A stretch of 64,000 nt of DNA from Collinsella aerofaciens (GTDB lineage Bacteria; Actinomycetota; Coriobacteriia; Coriobacteriales; Coriobacteriaceae): positions 105,252-169,251 of the forward strand of contig NZ_JAQLDQ010000003.1 in the NCBI RefSeq assembly GCF_028209395.1, given 5' to 3'. The notes under the pieces are model-generated. The model saw only the letters and a list, made by a program, of their open reading frames with translations. It was not told the DNA's origin and made no database searches. Positions 33,671 to 45,402 of this stretch are shown piece after piece. How positions within the stretch are numbered: the first letter of the stretch is position 1; every line of letters begins with the position of its first letter. A program made the translations under genes and the position numbers.

Positions 33671-34291
33671 ATGATCGCTAAGTTCGATTCCGCACTCGTG
33701 CCATACGTTATCGAGCAGACGCCGCGCGGCGAGCGCAGCTACGATATCTATTCGCGCCTGCTCAACGATCGCATCATCTTCTTGGGCGAGGAGATCAACT
33801 CCGTCAGCGCCAACCTGGTCGTTGCCCAGCTACTGCATCTTGAGAGCCAGGATGCCGAGAAGGATATCTCGCTCTACATCAATTCGCCCGGTGGCGAGGT
33901 TTACTCCGGCCTGGCGATTCTTGACACCATGAACTTCATCAAGCCGCAGGTCTCCACCATCTGCGTCGGTATGGCCGCGTCCATGGCCGCCGTGCTGCTT
34001 TCGGCCGGTGCTAAGGGCAAGCGCTTCTGCCTGCCGCACTCCAAAGTCATGATTCACCAGCCCAGCGGCGGTGCCCAGGGTCAGCAGACCGAGATTGAGA
34101 TTGTGGCCGAGGAGATCAAGAAGACCCGCCGCGAGCTCAACCAGATCTTGTCCGATGCCTCGGGCCAGCCCATCGAGAAGGTCCAGGCCGATACCGAGCG
34201 CGACAACTACCTGACCGCCGCCGAGGCCCTCGACTACGGCCTGATCGACCGTATCGTTACCTCGCGCGATCTCGCCGCGAAGGACGCCTAG
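33671..34291 (+). CDS. clpP: ATP-dependent Clp protease proteolytic subunit ClpP
   Basis: This 206-residue serine peptidase of the ClpXP machine has Ser104 in [11 protein letters not shown] as nucleophile and His129 in MIHQPSGG as base; SPGGEVYSG is the upstream handle motif. The start ATG 33671 is 6 nt after GGAG. The earlier ATG at 33665 abuts that site. clpX begins one base after the stop codon, so the two are translated together. Confidence 0.96.
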   Translation: MIAKFDSALVPYVIEQTPRGERSYDIYSRLLNDRIIFLGEEINSVSANLVVAQLLHLESQDAEKDISLYINSPGGEVYSGLAILDTMNFIKPQVSTICVGMAASMAAVLLSAGAKGKRFCLPHSKVMIHQPSGGAQGQQTEIEIVAEEIKKTRRELNQILSDASGQPIEKVQADTERDNYLTAAEALDYGLIDRIVTSRDLAAKDA

Positions 34292-34292
34292 G

Positions 34293-35705
34293 ATGGCAGG
34301 TAACATGCAGGACAACTTTGACGAGAACGGCAACCCCATCCGCTGCTCCTTTTGCGGAAAAGAGCAGGGCCAGGTCCGTCGCCTCGTAAAGGGCCCGACC
34401 AACATCTTTATCTGTGACGAGTGCGTCGCCGCCTGTTCCGAGATCCTTGAGGAGTCGCTGGCTTCGGATTTTATGGACGCTGCTCGCAACGGCAATCTGC
34501 CGGGCTTCCTCAACGACCACGGCCAGGCTGCATCCCAGCCCGCCGTGGACCCCGAGGCCGAGGGCTTTGAGCTCGAGGACGACCGTCAGGTCATCACGCA
34601 CGTGCCGACGCCGCACGAGATCTATGACGAGCTTTCGGCCTATGTTATGGGCCAGGAGGACGCCAAGCGCGCCATGTCGGTGGCCGTGTACAACCACTAC
34701 CGTCGCGTGATCGAGGGCGGTGCCGCGGTGTCCGCCTTTGACGAGGCATCGGGTATGGGCGGACAGTTTGACGACGATATGGACGAGGTGGAGCTTGCCA
34801 AGTCCAATATTCTGCTGCTCGGCCCCACCGGTACCGGTAAGACGCTGCTGGCCCAGACGCTTGCGCGCATCCTCGAGGTGCCGTTTGCCATTGCCGATGC
34901 CACCGCGCTCACCGAGGCTGGCTACGTTGGCGAGGACGTGGAGAACATCCTGCTCAAGCTCATTAATGCTGCCGATGGCGACATTGAGCGCGCTCAGGTG
35001 GGCATTATCTACGTGGACGAGATTGACAAGATCGCCCGCAAGGCTGAGAACCTCTCCATTACCCGCGATGTTTCGGGCGAGGGCGTTCAGCAGGCGCTGC
35101 TTAAGATTCTTGAGGGTACGGTGGCAAGCGTTCCGCCCACTGGCGGCCGCAAGCATCCCCAGCAGGAGCTGCTGCAGATCGACACGACCAACATCCTGTT
35201 CATCTGCGGCGGTGCCTTTGTGGGCCTGGACAAGATCATCGCCGACCGCGTGGGCAACAAGGGCGTGGGCTTTAACTCCGAGATCGCCGGCCCCACCTCG
35301 GTCGACGAGAACGACCTGCTGCGCCAGGTGCTCCCGCAGGACCTCAACGCCTTTGGCATGATCCCCGAATTCGTGGGCCGTACGCCCGTCGTCACCCAGA
35401 CGCAGGCGCTCGACGAGGACGACCTGGTGTCGATCCTGATCGAGCCCAAGAACGCCGTGGTGCGCCAGTACCGTAAGATGTTCCAGCTCGAGGACGTCGA
35501 TCTTGAGTTTGAGGACGCGGCCCTGCACGAGATCGCCCGCATGGCGCTCGCCCGCAAGACCGGCGCCCGCGGCCTGCGCGCCATCTGCGAGGACGTGCTG
35601 CAGCAGACGATGTTCGACCTCCCCAGCGAGGAGGGCGTTTCCAAGGTCGTTGTGACCGAAGCCTCCGTAAAGGGCGAAGAGCAGCCCCAACGCATCTACG
35701 GGTAA
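34293..35705 (+). CDS. clpX: ATP-dependent Clp protease ATPase subunit ClpX
   Basis: This 470-residue AAA+ unfoldase feeds ClpP. The N-terminal zinc-binding domain has CSFCGKEQ and CDECVAAC. Walker A is GPTGTGKT, Walker B is [10 protein letters not shown], and the pore loop is GYVGEDVE. It is about 45 residues longer than typical ClpX: the linker after the zinc domain is extended, and an acidic Gly/Met-rich insertion (about residues 147-165) precedes the Walker A strand. A terminator follows at 35727. Confidence 0.96.
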   Translation: MAGNMQDNFDENGNPIRCSFCGKEQGQVRRLVKGPTNIFICDECVAACSEILEESLASDFMDAARNGNLPGFLNDHGQAASQPAVDPEAEGFELEDDRQVITHVPTPHEIYDELSAYVMGQEDAKRAMSVAVYNHYRRVIEGGAAVSAFDEASGMGGQFDDDMDEVELAKSNILLLGPTGTGKTLLAQTLARILEVPFAIADATALTEAGYVGEDVENILLKLINAADGDIERAQVGIIYVDEIDKIARKAENLSITRDVSGEGVQQALLKILEGTVASVPPTGGRKHPQQELLQIDTTNILFICGGAFVGLDKIIADRVGNKGVGFNSEIAGPTSVDENDLLRQVLPQDLNAFGMIPEFVGRTPVVTQTQALDEDDLVSILIEPKNAVVRQYRKMFQLEDVDLEFEDAALHEIARMALARKTGARGLRAICEDVLQQTMFDLPSEEGVSKVVVTEASVKGEEQPQRIYG

Positions 35706-35726
35706 ACCTGCCAAAAACGTGCTTGC

Positions 35727-35766
35727 AAATAGCCTCCGACCATCCGCGGTCGGAGGCTATTTTATA
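35727..35766 (+). terminator. Terminator of clpPX
   Basis: A perfect 15-bp stem (35727-35741 and 35748-35762) has a 6-nt loop, with a TTTT run overlapping its right end. Confidence 0.92.
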
Positions 35767-35856
35767 TATACGCAATAACCCCAACTACCTGTGTTATTCT
35801 GTGTGTTTGTTTAAGCCTCGGCAAAGTCAATTCAGACTGAAGTAATCGATACCTAA

Positions 35857-35972
35857 GGGGAGGAATGTAGGCCCGATTTTCGTAGATTCCGCACGAGCCG
35901 AAGACCACTTAATGTGGTCTTCGAGCGAGCCCAGGACCTGACCGAGCGAAAATCGGGCCTACATTCCTCCCC
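35857..35972. repeat. Nested palindrome between clpX and valS
   Basis: Outer arms of 26 bp (35857-35882 and 35947-35972) are perfectly complementary. Inside lies a 10-bp perfect hairpin, CGAAGACCAC (35899-35908), TTAAT, GTGGTCTTCG (35914-35923). The right outer arm ends 20 nt before the valS start. No T-box signature was found. It shares its architecture and its CAC-TTAAT-GTG centre with the element downstream of valS at 38709. Confidence 0.92.
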
Positions 35973-35992
35973 GACGGGCAAGGGAGAGATAT

Positions 35993-38689
<2,697 letters not shown>

Positions 38690-38708
38690 GGTTCACTCGG
38701 GGGCGCGT

Positions 38709-38809
38709 CCCGATGCTTTGCTCTCCGCTGCGGACAGTCCTGCGCAAGACGGACAGCACATTAAGTGCTGTCCTTTGCGTGCGGAACTTGCGGCGAGCAA
38801 AGCATCGGG
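38709..38809. repeat. Nested palindrome downstream of valS
   Basis: Outer arms CCCGATGCTTTGCTC (38709-38723) and its perfect complement (38795-38809) enclose the inner hairpin GGACAGCAC (38751-38759), ATTAA, GTGCTGTCC (38765-38773). The inner loop is the reverse complement of that in the element at 35857. It may terminate valS, but no T tract follows. Confidence 0.88.
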
Positions 38810-38969
38810 CCGCTCCTAGTTCGTTTACGTTGTTGTTTGCATCTGGCGTGTTAGGGCCACTGGGTTGTGGCCTTGATCTCGCTGCAAGCGGGTAAAGGCT
38901 GATATTGTCAACGTGAGGGGCTCATTCTTTTTGATGGGCCTCTTTTTCTGTTATGGGGGACTTTGGGTT

Positions 38970-40313
38970 ATGGCTAAGCGTTCGGGGTCGTATGTCGTTC
39001 CTTTCTCGTTTGAGCTGCTTTCGTTTGATGAGGCTGTGGGACTTGCTGCTGATACGGGGCGGATTTCTGGGGATGCTGGTCCTCTGCTCGAGACGGTTGT
39101 CGATATGCTCGATGAGCTGGGACGTCCGGATGAGTATTTCGATTGCATTCAGGTTGCCGGTACCAATGGCAAGACTTCGACCACGCGTTTTTCGGCTGCT
39201 ATCTTGCGTGGTGAGGGGTTAAAGACCGCGCTGTATACGTCGCCGCAGCTGGTGCGCTATCCCGAGCGCATGGAGGTCGATGGGCGCGTCGTGAGCGATG
39301 AGGCCTTTGCCCGTGGCGTTTCCGCCGCTGTTGAGGCGGGACATCGCGTGAATGCCCGTCGTGTGGCGGCGGGGGAGCGTGCCTATGCCATCACGCCGTT
39401 TGATCTGCTGACGGCTGCCGCACTTGTCGTGTTTGCCGAGGCCGCGGTGGATGTTGCTGTGCTCGAGGTCGGCATGGGCGGACGCTGGGACGCCACGAGT
39501 GCGACCGATCCCGTCGCCGTTGCCATTACGGGCATCGGGCTCGACCATACACGCATTCTGGGAGATACGCTCGAGGCCATTGCGGTGGAGAAGGCTGCGG
39601 TTATTAAGCCTGGGCGCCTGGTTGTTTTGGGCGAGGGTACGCATGAGGCAAGTGTTCAGCGCGTGATGGATGCACGTTGTCGCGAGTGCGGCATTGTGCC
39701 GCTCGTAGTGAACCATGCCACGACCAAAGTGCCGGAGCACGTGGGCAATACGGTTGAGTTTAGCTGCACCACGCCGCGTGCGATCTATACGTCGAGCATG
39801 GTCAAGCCGGCCTATCAGCCGCAGAATGCCGCGTGCGCGATTATGCTGTGCGAGGGGTATCTGGGTCGCGAGCTCGATCATGACAAGCTCGATGCGTCGC
39901 TTATGGGCTGCCCCACGCCGGGCCGATTTGATGTGCTGGGAACTGATCCGCTTAAGCTGATTGACGCCTGCCATAACCCTCAGAGCTGCGAGAACTTTGT
40001 GAGCGCGCTGGACGAGATCGATCCGTGCGTGGAGAACCGCCCCACGTTGCTGTGTGCCGCGCTGGCCGACAAGGACGTGGCTGGCATCGTCGACGTGCTG
40101 ATTCCGGCCTTCCCCCGTGTGGTCGTGACGCAGACCGATTCCGATCGCGCCCTGCCGGCAGAGGAGCTCGCCGCCCTTGTGGACGCTGACAAGCTTGCGG
40201 GCGTGTACCCCAGCGTATCCGAGGCCCTCGCAGCTTTCGAGGCCGCGGGCGAGCCCTTCGTAGCAGCCGGCACCATTACCCTAGCCGGCGAAGTGGCAGG
40301 CTTGCTGCGCTAA
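38970..40313 (+). CDS. folC: Bifunctional folylpolyglutamate synthase/dihydrofolate synthase-type ligase
   Basis: This 447-residue Mur-ligase-fold enzyme adds glutamate to folates. The ATP loop is VAGTNGKTSTTRF near residue 50, followed by YTSPQLVRYPERMEVDGR and the metal-binding EVGMGGRWDATSATDP. GLDHTRILGDTLEAIAVEKA and the C-terminal DACHNPQS complete the FolC set. Start ATG 38970 was chosen because family members begin near this point; the upstream extension to 38913 is hydrophobic and has no counterpart. Whether it also has dihydrofolate synthase activity is not determinable. Confidence 0.92.
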   Translation: MAKRSGSYVVPFSFELLSFDEAVGLAADTGRISGDAGPLLETVVDMLDELGRPDEYFDCIQVAGTNGKTSTTRFSAAILRGEGLKTALYTSPQLVRYPERMEVDGRVVSDEAFARGVSAAVEAGHRVNARRVAAGERAYAITPFDLLTAAALVVFAEAAVDVAVLEVGMGGRWDATSATDPVAVAITGIGLDHTRILGDTLEAIAVEKAAVIKPGRLVVLGEGTHEASVQRVMDARCRECGIVPLVVNHATTKVPEHVGNTVEFSCTTPRAIYTSSMVKPAYQPQNAACAIMLCEGYLGRELDHDKLDASLMGCPTPGRFDVLGTDPLKLIDACHNPQSCENFVSALDEIDPCVENRPTLLCAALADKDVAGIVDVLIPAFPRVVVTQTDSDRALPAEELAALVDADKLAGVYPSVSEALAAFEAAGEPFVAAGTITLAGEVAGLLR

Positions 40314-40327
40314 CCCATCCCCTCATC

Positions 40328-40394
40328 AGTTGCGGTGAAATAGGGACTGTTTTATGGGCTAGAAGCCTTAAACAGTCCGTATTCCACCGCAACT
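40328..40394. repeat. Long inverted repeat between convergent folC and peptidase genes
   Basis: Arms of 25 bp (40328-40352 and 40370-40394) match at 23 positions around a 17-nt loop. It is the third copy of the GTTGCGGTGAAATAGGGACT element. It lies 14 nt after folC and 24 nt before the end of the peptidase gene, as in the convergent pair at 2633-2703. Confidence 0.88.
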
Positions 40395-40418
40395 TCTAGG
40401 GGAGCTTTGGTGGCGTGC

Positions 40419-41507
40419 CTAGTCTAGGCGGACCGGATCGTGGGGGTAGGCGTTGAGAATCTCGACGCCGTTCTCGGTCACCAGGGCCAGGTCCTCGATG
40501 CGGACACCGGTGCGGCTGGGGAGGTAGATGCCTGGTTCGATGGAGAACGTCATGCCCGGCTCCACGACCTGCTCGTTGACGAGCGAGACGTCGCCTGGCT
40601 CGTGGTCCTGCAGGCCGATCGAGTGTCCCAGGCGATGCGTAAAGTATTCGCCGTAGCCCGCGTCCTCAATCACGTCGCGCGAGGCACGGTCCAGGTCGCA
40701 CATGCGCACGCCCGGTGCGATGAGCGCCTCGGCGGCCTCGTTGGCGCGGCGCACGATATCGTAGATGCGCGCCGTCTCCTCGTCCGGCTCGCCCCAAAAG
40801 AACGTGCGCGTCATGTCCGAGCAGTAGTTGCGATGGCGTCCGCCAATGTCGAACAGCACCACGTCGCCGCGTTTAAGCTCGGTATCGTCGGGCTCGTGAT
40901 GCGGGTCGCCGGCGTTGGCGCCAAAGCTCACGATGGGCGGAAAGCTAAAGCCCTCGCAGCCGTGCTTGCGATACAGACTGAGCATCTGGTCGGCAATTTC
41001 GCGCTCCGTCACGCCCTCGTGGACGAGCTTGATAACATCGGCCATCACGGCATCGTTAGCGGCCGAGGACGCGCGCATGAGCTCCTGCTCGGCGGCATCC
41101 TTGTAGGTGCGTGCGGCGGTGACGGCAAAGTCACCCAGGAAAAACTCGCTTGCGGCGTGGCGCTCCATGAGCGGCATCAAAAAGCCGGAACGCATGACGG
41201 TGTCGATGCCGAGCGGCTTGGTCGGATCGATCTCGCGAGCGATGGCATCGGTCACGATATCGGTATCGGTGTGGTAGGCGACGCGGGCATTGTCATACTC
41301 TGGCAGCTGGTGCAGGGCGTTGACTAGGATCACCGGCTCGGCACCGCGCGCGAGCAGCACGCCGCAAAAACGCTCGAACATATCGGCATAAAAGCCGGTT
41401 AGGTAATAGATCGACCACGGGTCATTCACGAGCAGCTGCGCACCGGGGTGCTGAGCCTCGAGCGCATCGAGCACGCGCGCCACGCGCTGGTCATCGACAT
41501 GTGCCAT
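40419..41507 (-). CDS. M24 family Xaa-Pro peptidase
   Basis: This 362-residue metallopeptidase of the Xaa-Pro aminopeptidase/dipeptidase family has its five metal ligands in order: two Asp in FDIGGRHRNYCSDMTRTF, His in HRLGHSIGLQDH, Glu in TFSIEPGIYLP and Glu in GVRIEDLALV. The N-terminal creatinase-like domain (1-130) is complete. Start at 41507 (complement) follows AAAGGA. It releases N-terminal residues next to proline from peptides, useful in an amino-acid-fermenting anaerobe. Confidence 0.92.
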   Translation of the reverse strand: MAHVDDQRVARVLDALEAQHPGAQLLVNDPWSIYYLTGFYADMFERFCGVLLARGAEPVILVNALHQLPEYDNARVAYHTDTDIVTDAIAREIDPTKPLGIDTVMRSGFLMPLMERHAASEFFLGDFAVTAARTYKDAAEQELMRASSAANDAVMADVIKLVHEGVTEREIADQMLSLYRKHGCEGFSFPPIVSFGANAGDPHHEPDDTELKRGDVVLFDIGGRHRNYCSDMTRTFFWGEPDEETARIYDIVRRANEAAEALIAPGVRMCDLDRASRDVIEDAGYGEYFTHRLGHSIGLQDHEPGDVSLVNEQVVEPGMTFSIEPGIYLPSRTGVRIEDLALVTENGVEILNAYPHDPVRLD

Positions 41508-41663
41508 GAAACATCCTTTCGCTAGGCTGCCACCATGGTATCCCAAGCCCGGCACATAGGGACGTTCCTTTTATGTCGGCACCTTGGGACACTCCTTAGC
41601 ATGACCAGCCTGGCAGGCATGCAGACAAAAGTAGCTAAAAGAGCTCCGTCCCTAATTAGCTGC

Positions 41664-42062
41664 TTAGGCTGGGTCGATGTCCATGCTGGCGACTAGGTCA
41701 ATGTTGGTGCCGAGAAGATCTTCCAGCACGACGTCGCCCATGCGGATGGGGGCGTTGACGACTAGACCTCGGATGAGGGCCATGGCTTGGGCGTGGAGTT
41801 CTAGCGGGATGGCTTCGGCCGTGCGGACGGGGAGTAGGGCTTCGTCGCCGCCGGAGACGGTCACGGTCGTTGTGAGCACGCGCATGGGGCAGGTGAGCTC
41901 CTGGTGTGCGAACTTGTCGCCGCGTGGGCAGTTGTTGCCGGTTACGGAGCGCACCTCTGCCACGGCGCCGTCTGCTCCGCGTTCTACCTCCACGGTCAGG
42001 AGGCACTCGGACGGGCAGGTGGTGCAGTTGAACTGCAGCGTTTCGGTCGCATTTGTGCTCAT
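41664..42062 (-). CDS. DUF1667 protein of the anaerobic glycerol-3-phosphate dehydrogenase operon
   Basis: This 132-residue protein with a conserved CTTCPSECLLTVEVE opening and NNCPRGDKFAHQE has four Cys in two pairs, suggesting Fe-S or metal binding. The DUF1667 family sits as third gene after GlpA-like and GlpB-like FAD proteins and is thought to take the place of GlpC or act in electron transfer. The start at 42062 (complement) follows GAGGAGG. It lies 4 nt after the oxidoreductase gene. Confidence 0.85.
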   Translation of the reverse strand: MSTNATETLQFNCTTCPSECLLTVEVERGADGAVAEVRSVTGNNCPRGDKFAHQELTCPMRVLTTTVTVSGGDEALLPVRTAEAIPLELHAQAMALIRGLVVNAPIRMGDVVLEDLLGTNIDLVASMDIDPA

Positions 42063-42066
42063 GACG

Positions 42067-43461
42067 TTACGCCTCCTCAACGGGATCGACGGACAGGACG
42101 ATTTCGCTGGTACCCAGGTCGAGTGCGCGTTGAATCACCTTTGCCGGCAGTGGGAAGCTTTCCATAACGCTCGGTTTGAACGCGCGGACCTTGCCGGCGA
42201 ACAGTTCCTCGCCGCCAGCAAGAATGCGCACGCGGGCAGCATCGACCGGTCGGCGCACGCGGAAGTTGAGCTTGGTAAGCGCCACGGCCGTAATGCGTCC
42301 CGGCAGCGCGTAGCCCGCAATGCCGGCAGGGGAGACCGTTAACTCGCGGCCCGTGCCCGAAGCGCTCGCCCCGGCGTCGCCGCCCAACGCCCACGCCGCC
42401 GCGGCTGCACCGGCGCGCTCGGACTCGGTCGTCACGTTGTCGGCCAGGTCGTGCACGTGCAGCACGTTGCCGCAGGCAAAGATGCCCGGCACGCCCGTCT
42501 GCAAGCTCTGGTCCACCACGGCGCCGCGCGTGCGCGGGTCAAGCTCCACGCCTGCGGCAACCGAAAGCTCGTTCTCGGGAATCAATCCCACCGAAAGTAG
42601 CAGTGTGTCGCACGGAACAATGCGCTCGGTCCCCGGAATGGGCGCCAGGTGCTCGTCGACCTGGCTCACCTCGACGGCCTCCACACGGTCGTGCCCGATC
42701 ACGCGCGTGACGGTGGTAGACAGGTGCAGCGGAATGCCAAAGTCGTCCAGACAGTTCTTAACATTGCGGCGCAGTCCGTTGGCGTACGGCATGAGCTCGT
42801 ACACGCCCTCGACGGAAATCCCCTCGAGCGTGCAGCGGCGCGCCATGATAAGCCCGATGTCGCCCGAGCCCAAAATGACGGCGCGCGAGCCGGGCTTGAG
42901 GTTTTCGATATTGATGTATCTCTGCGCCAAGCCGGCCGTGAACACGCCGGCGGGACGGCTACCGGGGATCTTGATTTCGCTGCGGGTGCGCTCACGGCAA
43001 CCCATGGCAAGAACGACCGCGCGCCCGGTGAGCTGCAGCATGCCGGCGGGGTTCATGAGCGTGACGGTATGGACCGCGGTGGCTCCCGGGGCCTCGTCCA
43101 CGCCCGACGCGCTCACGGCTGCGTCCGCGCCCTCGCCTGAATCAATCCCAATCACCATGCTGTTGAGGAACAGCGCAATGTCGGTTGCGTGCACCTGGTC
43201 GATAAAGCGCTGCGCGTACTCGGGGCCGGTGAGCTCCTGTTTAAAGTGCGACAGGCCAAAGCCGGGGTGGATGCACTGGCGGAGGATGCCGCCCAGGTGT
43301 TGCTCGCGCTCCACGATGGCGACGCGTGCGCCTGCCTTATGCGCGGCCAGCGCGGCCGCCATGCCGGCAGGTCCGCCGCCGATAACGACCACGTCGAAGG
43401 CTTGCGTTTGTACGGCTTCTACGACACCGTAATCAATCGCGCTTGATTTGATTTCCGTCAT
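42067..43461 (-). CDS. FAD/NAD(P)-dependent oxidoreductase (second subunit of the glycerol-3-phosphate dehydrogenase operon)
   Basis: This 464-residue pyridine-nucleotide-type flavoprotein has an N-terminal FAD fold VVVIGGGPAGMAAALAAHKAG and a second dinucleotide fold SRAVILGSGDIGLIMARR. It includes EHLGGILRQCIHPGFG, with a CxxxxG-type redox context, and ends with a region after residue 390 with no clear domain. In this gene order it couples the GlpA-like enzyme to an electron acceptor. It starts one base after the stop of the GlpA-like gene. Confidence 0.88.
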   Translation of the reverse strand: MTEIKSSAIDYGVVEAVQTQAFDVVVIGGGPAGMAAALAAHKAGARVAIVEREQHLGGILRQCIHPGFGLSHFKQELTGPEYAQRFIDQVHATDIALFLNSMVIGIDSGEGADAAVSASGVDEAPGATAVHTVTLMNPAGMLQLTGRAVVLAMGCRERTRSEIKIPGSRPAGVFTAGLAQRYINIENLKPGSRAVILGSGDIGLIMARRCTLEGISVEGVYELMPYANGLRRNVKNCLDDFGIPLHLSTTVTRVIGHDRVEAVEVSQVDEHLAPIPGTERIVPCDTLLLSVGLIPENELSVAAGVELDPRTRGAVVDQSLQTGVPGIFACGNVLHVHDLADNVTTESERAGAAAAAWALGGDAGASASGTGRELTVSPAGIAGYALPGRITAVALTKLNFRVRRPVDAARVRILAGGEELFAGKVRAFKPSVMESFPLPAKVIQRALDLGTSEIVLSVDPVEEA

Positions 43462-43462
43462 C

Positions 43463-44917
43463 CTAGCGCACCCCCTTCAGCGGTCCCTCGACCAACCAAG
43501 ATCCGGCATCTTCCAACAGCACTTCGCTGGGGTCGCAGCCCAGCTCGCGCGCCAGGATCGCCACCACGCGGCTCTGGCAAAAGCCGCTTTGGCACCGACC
43601 CATGCCGGCTCGGCAGCGGCGCTTGACGCCCTCGACCGAAACCGCTCCCGGGTGGCGTCGGATCGCGGCCACTATCTCGGCCTCGGGCACCGTCTCGCAG
43701 CGGCAGACGATCTGTCCCCACGCGGGGTCGGACTTAATGAGCTCTTCCTTGCGCGCAAGCGTCTCGCGGTCAAAGTCGTCCGGCGCGTGGCGGATCGGGT
43801 CCCAATCGGCGCGTTCGCGCAGAGGCACGCCGGCGTTGCGCAACACCTGCACCATGCGCTCGGCAATGGCCGGCGCGCTCGCGACGCCTGGCGACTGAAT
43901 GCCCGCCGCCTGGAACAGCCCCGGCACCACGGCCGACTGTCCAATAAAGAAGTCGTTCGTTCCCTGAATGACCGGGCGCCCGCCGGCAAACGCGCGCACC
44001 ACGCGGCGCGTGTCCAGGTCGGGCACCAGCTTGCGCGCGCCGGTCAGCAGCGCGTTCACATCGCTCGCATAGGTCTGCGTGTCGCCCGGCTCGCGCACGG
44101 CGGCCGTGGCGGTGATCACGGTGTTGCCGTGCACGGTGCCCGTGACGATAACGCCCTTCGATATCGGCGTCGGCACCGGGTAGAGCGGCATGAGCGTGCG
44201 CGGTTCCTTGTCCAGCACCACGATGTTGCCCTGGCGCCATACCATCTGGAACTCCTCGGCGCCCGCCATATGCGAGATGTTCGCGGCGCCGTTGCCCGCG
44301 GCGTTGATCAGGTAGCGGCAGCGCACGTCTCCGGCGGGCGTCGCCAACGTAAAGCGCACGTCGTCGCCCGAGCCCGCGATTTCAATCGCCTCCACCGGTG
44401 CGGAGCGCATAAACGTCACCCCGTTGGCCACGGCGTTCTCCAGTGCGGCGATGGCAACCTCAAACGGGTCGACAAACCCAGTCGATGGGCACCACAACGC
44501 GCACGTTGCATCGGCACTCGCGCGCGGTTCCAGCTCGCGGATGCGCTCGGGGCCGATAATCGACAGCTCGGTCACGCCGTTCGCCAGGCCGTTGCTGCGC
44601 AGCTTCTCCAGCTGTGCGCGGTCCTCGTCGTTAAAGCCCAACACCATCGACCCGGTGCGGCAGAACAGAAAGCCCAGCTCCTGCGCCCACGCACCGTACA
44701 ACTTGCAGCCACGGGCGTTGACCTGCGCCTTAACCGTGCCCGGTGCCGGATCGTAGCCGGCGTGCACCAGGCCGCCGTTGGCCTTCGACGCGCCCAGCGC
44801 GATATCGTTGGCCGCCTCGACCACGCAAATGGACAGGTCAAATCGCGCGAGCTGCCGCGCGATGGCACACCCGGTAATGCCCGCGCCCACAATTGCGATA
44901 TCAAACGTTTCTGCCAC
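43463..44917 (-). CDS. GlpA-like FAD-dependent glycerol-3-phosphate dehydrogenase with C-terminal [2Fe-2S] domain
   Basis: This 484-residue flavoprotein opens with FDIAIVGAGITGCAIARQL, the Rossmann FAD loop of the DAO superfamily. Its C-terminal segment CRCETVPEAEIVAAI plus CRAGMGRCQSGFC is a Bfd-like [2Fe-2S] domain, as in GlpA and related anaerobic dehydrogenases. It is first in a three-gene reverse operon with the oxidoreductase and DUF1667. Glycerol-3-phosphate to dihydroxyacetone phosphate is the expected reaction; other 2-hydroxy acids remain possible. A TTGACA palindrome lies 18 nt upstream of the start. Confidence 0.88.
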   Translation of the reverse strand: MAETFDIAIVGAGITGCAIARQLARFDLSICVVEAANDIALGASKANGGLVHAGYDPAPGTVKAQVNARGCKLYGAWAQELGFLFCRTGSMVLGFNDEDRAQLEKLRSNGLANGVTELSIIGPERIRELEPRASADATCALWCPSTGFVDPFEVAIAALENAVANGVTFMRSAPVEAIEIAGSGDDVRFTLATPAGDVRCRYLINAAGNGAANISHMAGAEEFQMVWRQGNIVVLDKEPRTLMPLYPVPTPISKGVIVTGTVHGNTVITATAAVREPGDTQTYASDVNALLTGARKLVPDLDTRRVVRAFAGGRPVIQGTNDFFIGQSAVVPGLFQAAGIQSPGVASAPAIAERMVQVLRNAGVPLRERADWDPIRHAPDDFDRETLARKEELIKSDPAWGQIVCRCETVPEAEIVAAIRRHPGAVSVEGVKRRCRAGMGRCQSGFCQSRVVAILARELGCDPSEVLLEDAGSWLVEGPLKGVR

Positions 44918-44934
44918 GGTGCCTCCCAGACAAG

Positions 44935-44949
44935 TTGACAGGATGTCAA
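44935..44949 (-). promoter_or_regulatory. TTGACA-N3-TGTCAA palindrome upstream of the GlpA-like operon
   Basis: The 15-bp palindrome TTGACAGGATGTCAA is centred 25 bp before the operon start codon. Next to it, AGGACTATCCT (44951-44961) is a second small dyad. This is an operator-like position; the regulator is unknown. Confidence 0.4.
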
Positions 44950-45087
44950 TAGGACTATCCTACGGTCTGCGCATCCCCAGCGCGGCGGCAATGCGGCGAA
45001 CAGCCCCGCAACACCCGCCAACGGCAGGAGAGGGGAGACGCGGCAACGTCGACAACCTCGTCTGCCGACAGCTACGGCAACCGTTCG

Positions 45088-45302
45088 TCTCGATCTGTAA
45101 CAGTTAGACGAGGATTTGGGTTCTAGATGTTACAGATCAAGACAAACCTTCCGGCGGATTTTGAATGTCTCGATCTGTAACAGTAAGAGGGGTTTTGGAG
45201 CCCCAGTTGTTACAGATCGAGATTGAAGTCGGGGAGGGACCCCTGTGTCTCGTTCTGTAACATCCAGGACCGTATTCCGCTCCCACCTGTTACAGATTGA
45301 GA
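45088..45302. repeat. Array of six alternating 15-bp motifs at exact 40-bp pitch
   Basis: The motif TCTCGATCTGTAACA occurs at 45088-45102, 45168-45182 and (as TCTCGTTCTGTAACA) 45248-45262. Its inverse TGTTACAGATCGAGA, with small changes, occurs at 45128-45142, 45208-45222 and 45288-45302. Every spacer is exactly 25 nt and the spacers differ in sequence, so consecutive units form three 55-nt stem-loops with 80-bp period. The 485-nt gap 44918-45402 holds this array and the palindrome above; no gene is seen in it. Confidence 0.95.
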
Positions 45303-45402
45303 TGTTTGTGTCCGCACCAGCCCCGCCCCTGGCCGTGGTCCCATATAAACAAAGCCCGTGGTAAACTTGACCGGACTGTTAATATTCCGAAAGGTACCCG
45401 TA

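Noticed and set aside
35767-35992. T-box leader of valS (and likewise upstream of thrS)
   Set aside because: The conserved AGGGTGG-type T-box sequence and specifier-loop layout are missing; the valS gap is filled by the nested palindrome.
41554-41575. Hairpin of the GGGAC family between the M24 peptidase and DUF1667 genes
   Set aside because: The symmetry holds only over a few base pairs at the ends and in the centre, so it is not a convincing member.
45088-45302. CRISPR array
   Set aside because: Repeats are 15 bp, alternate in orientation and have 25-nt spacers; no cas gene is in the window.
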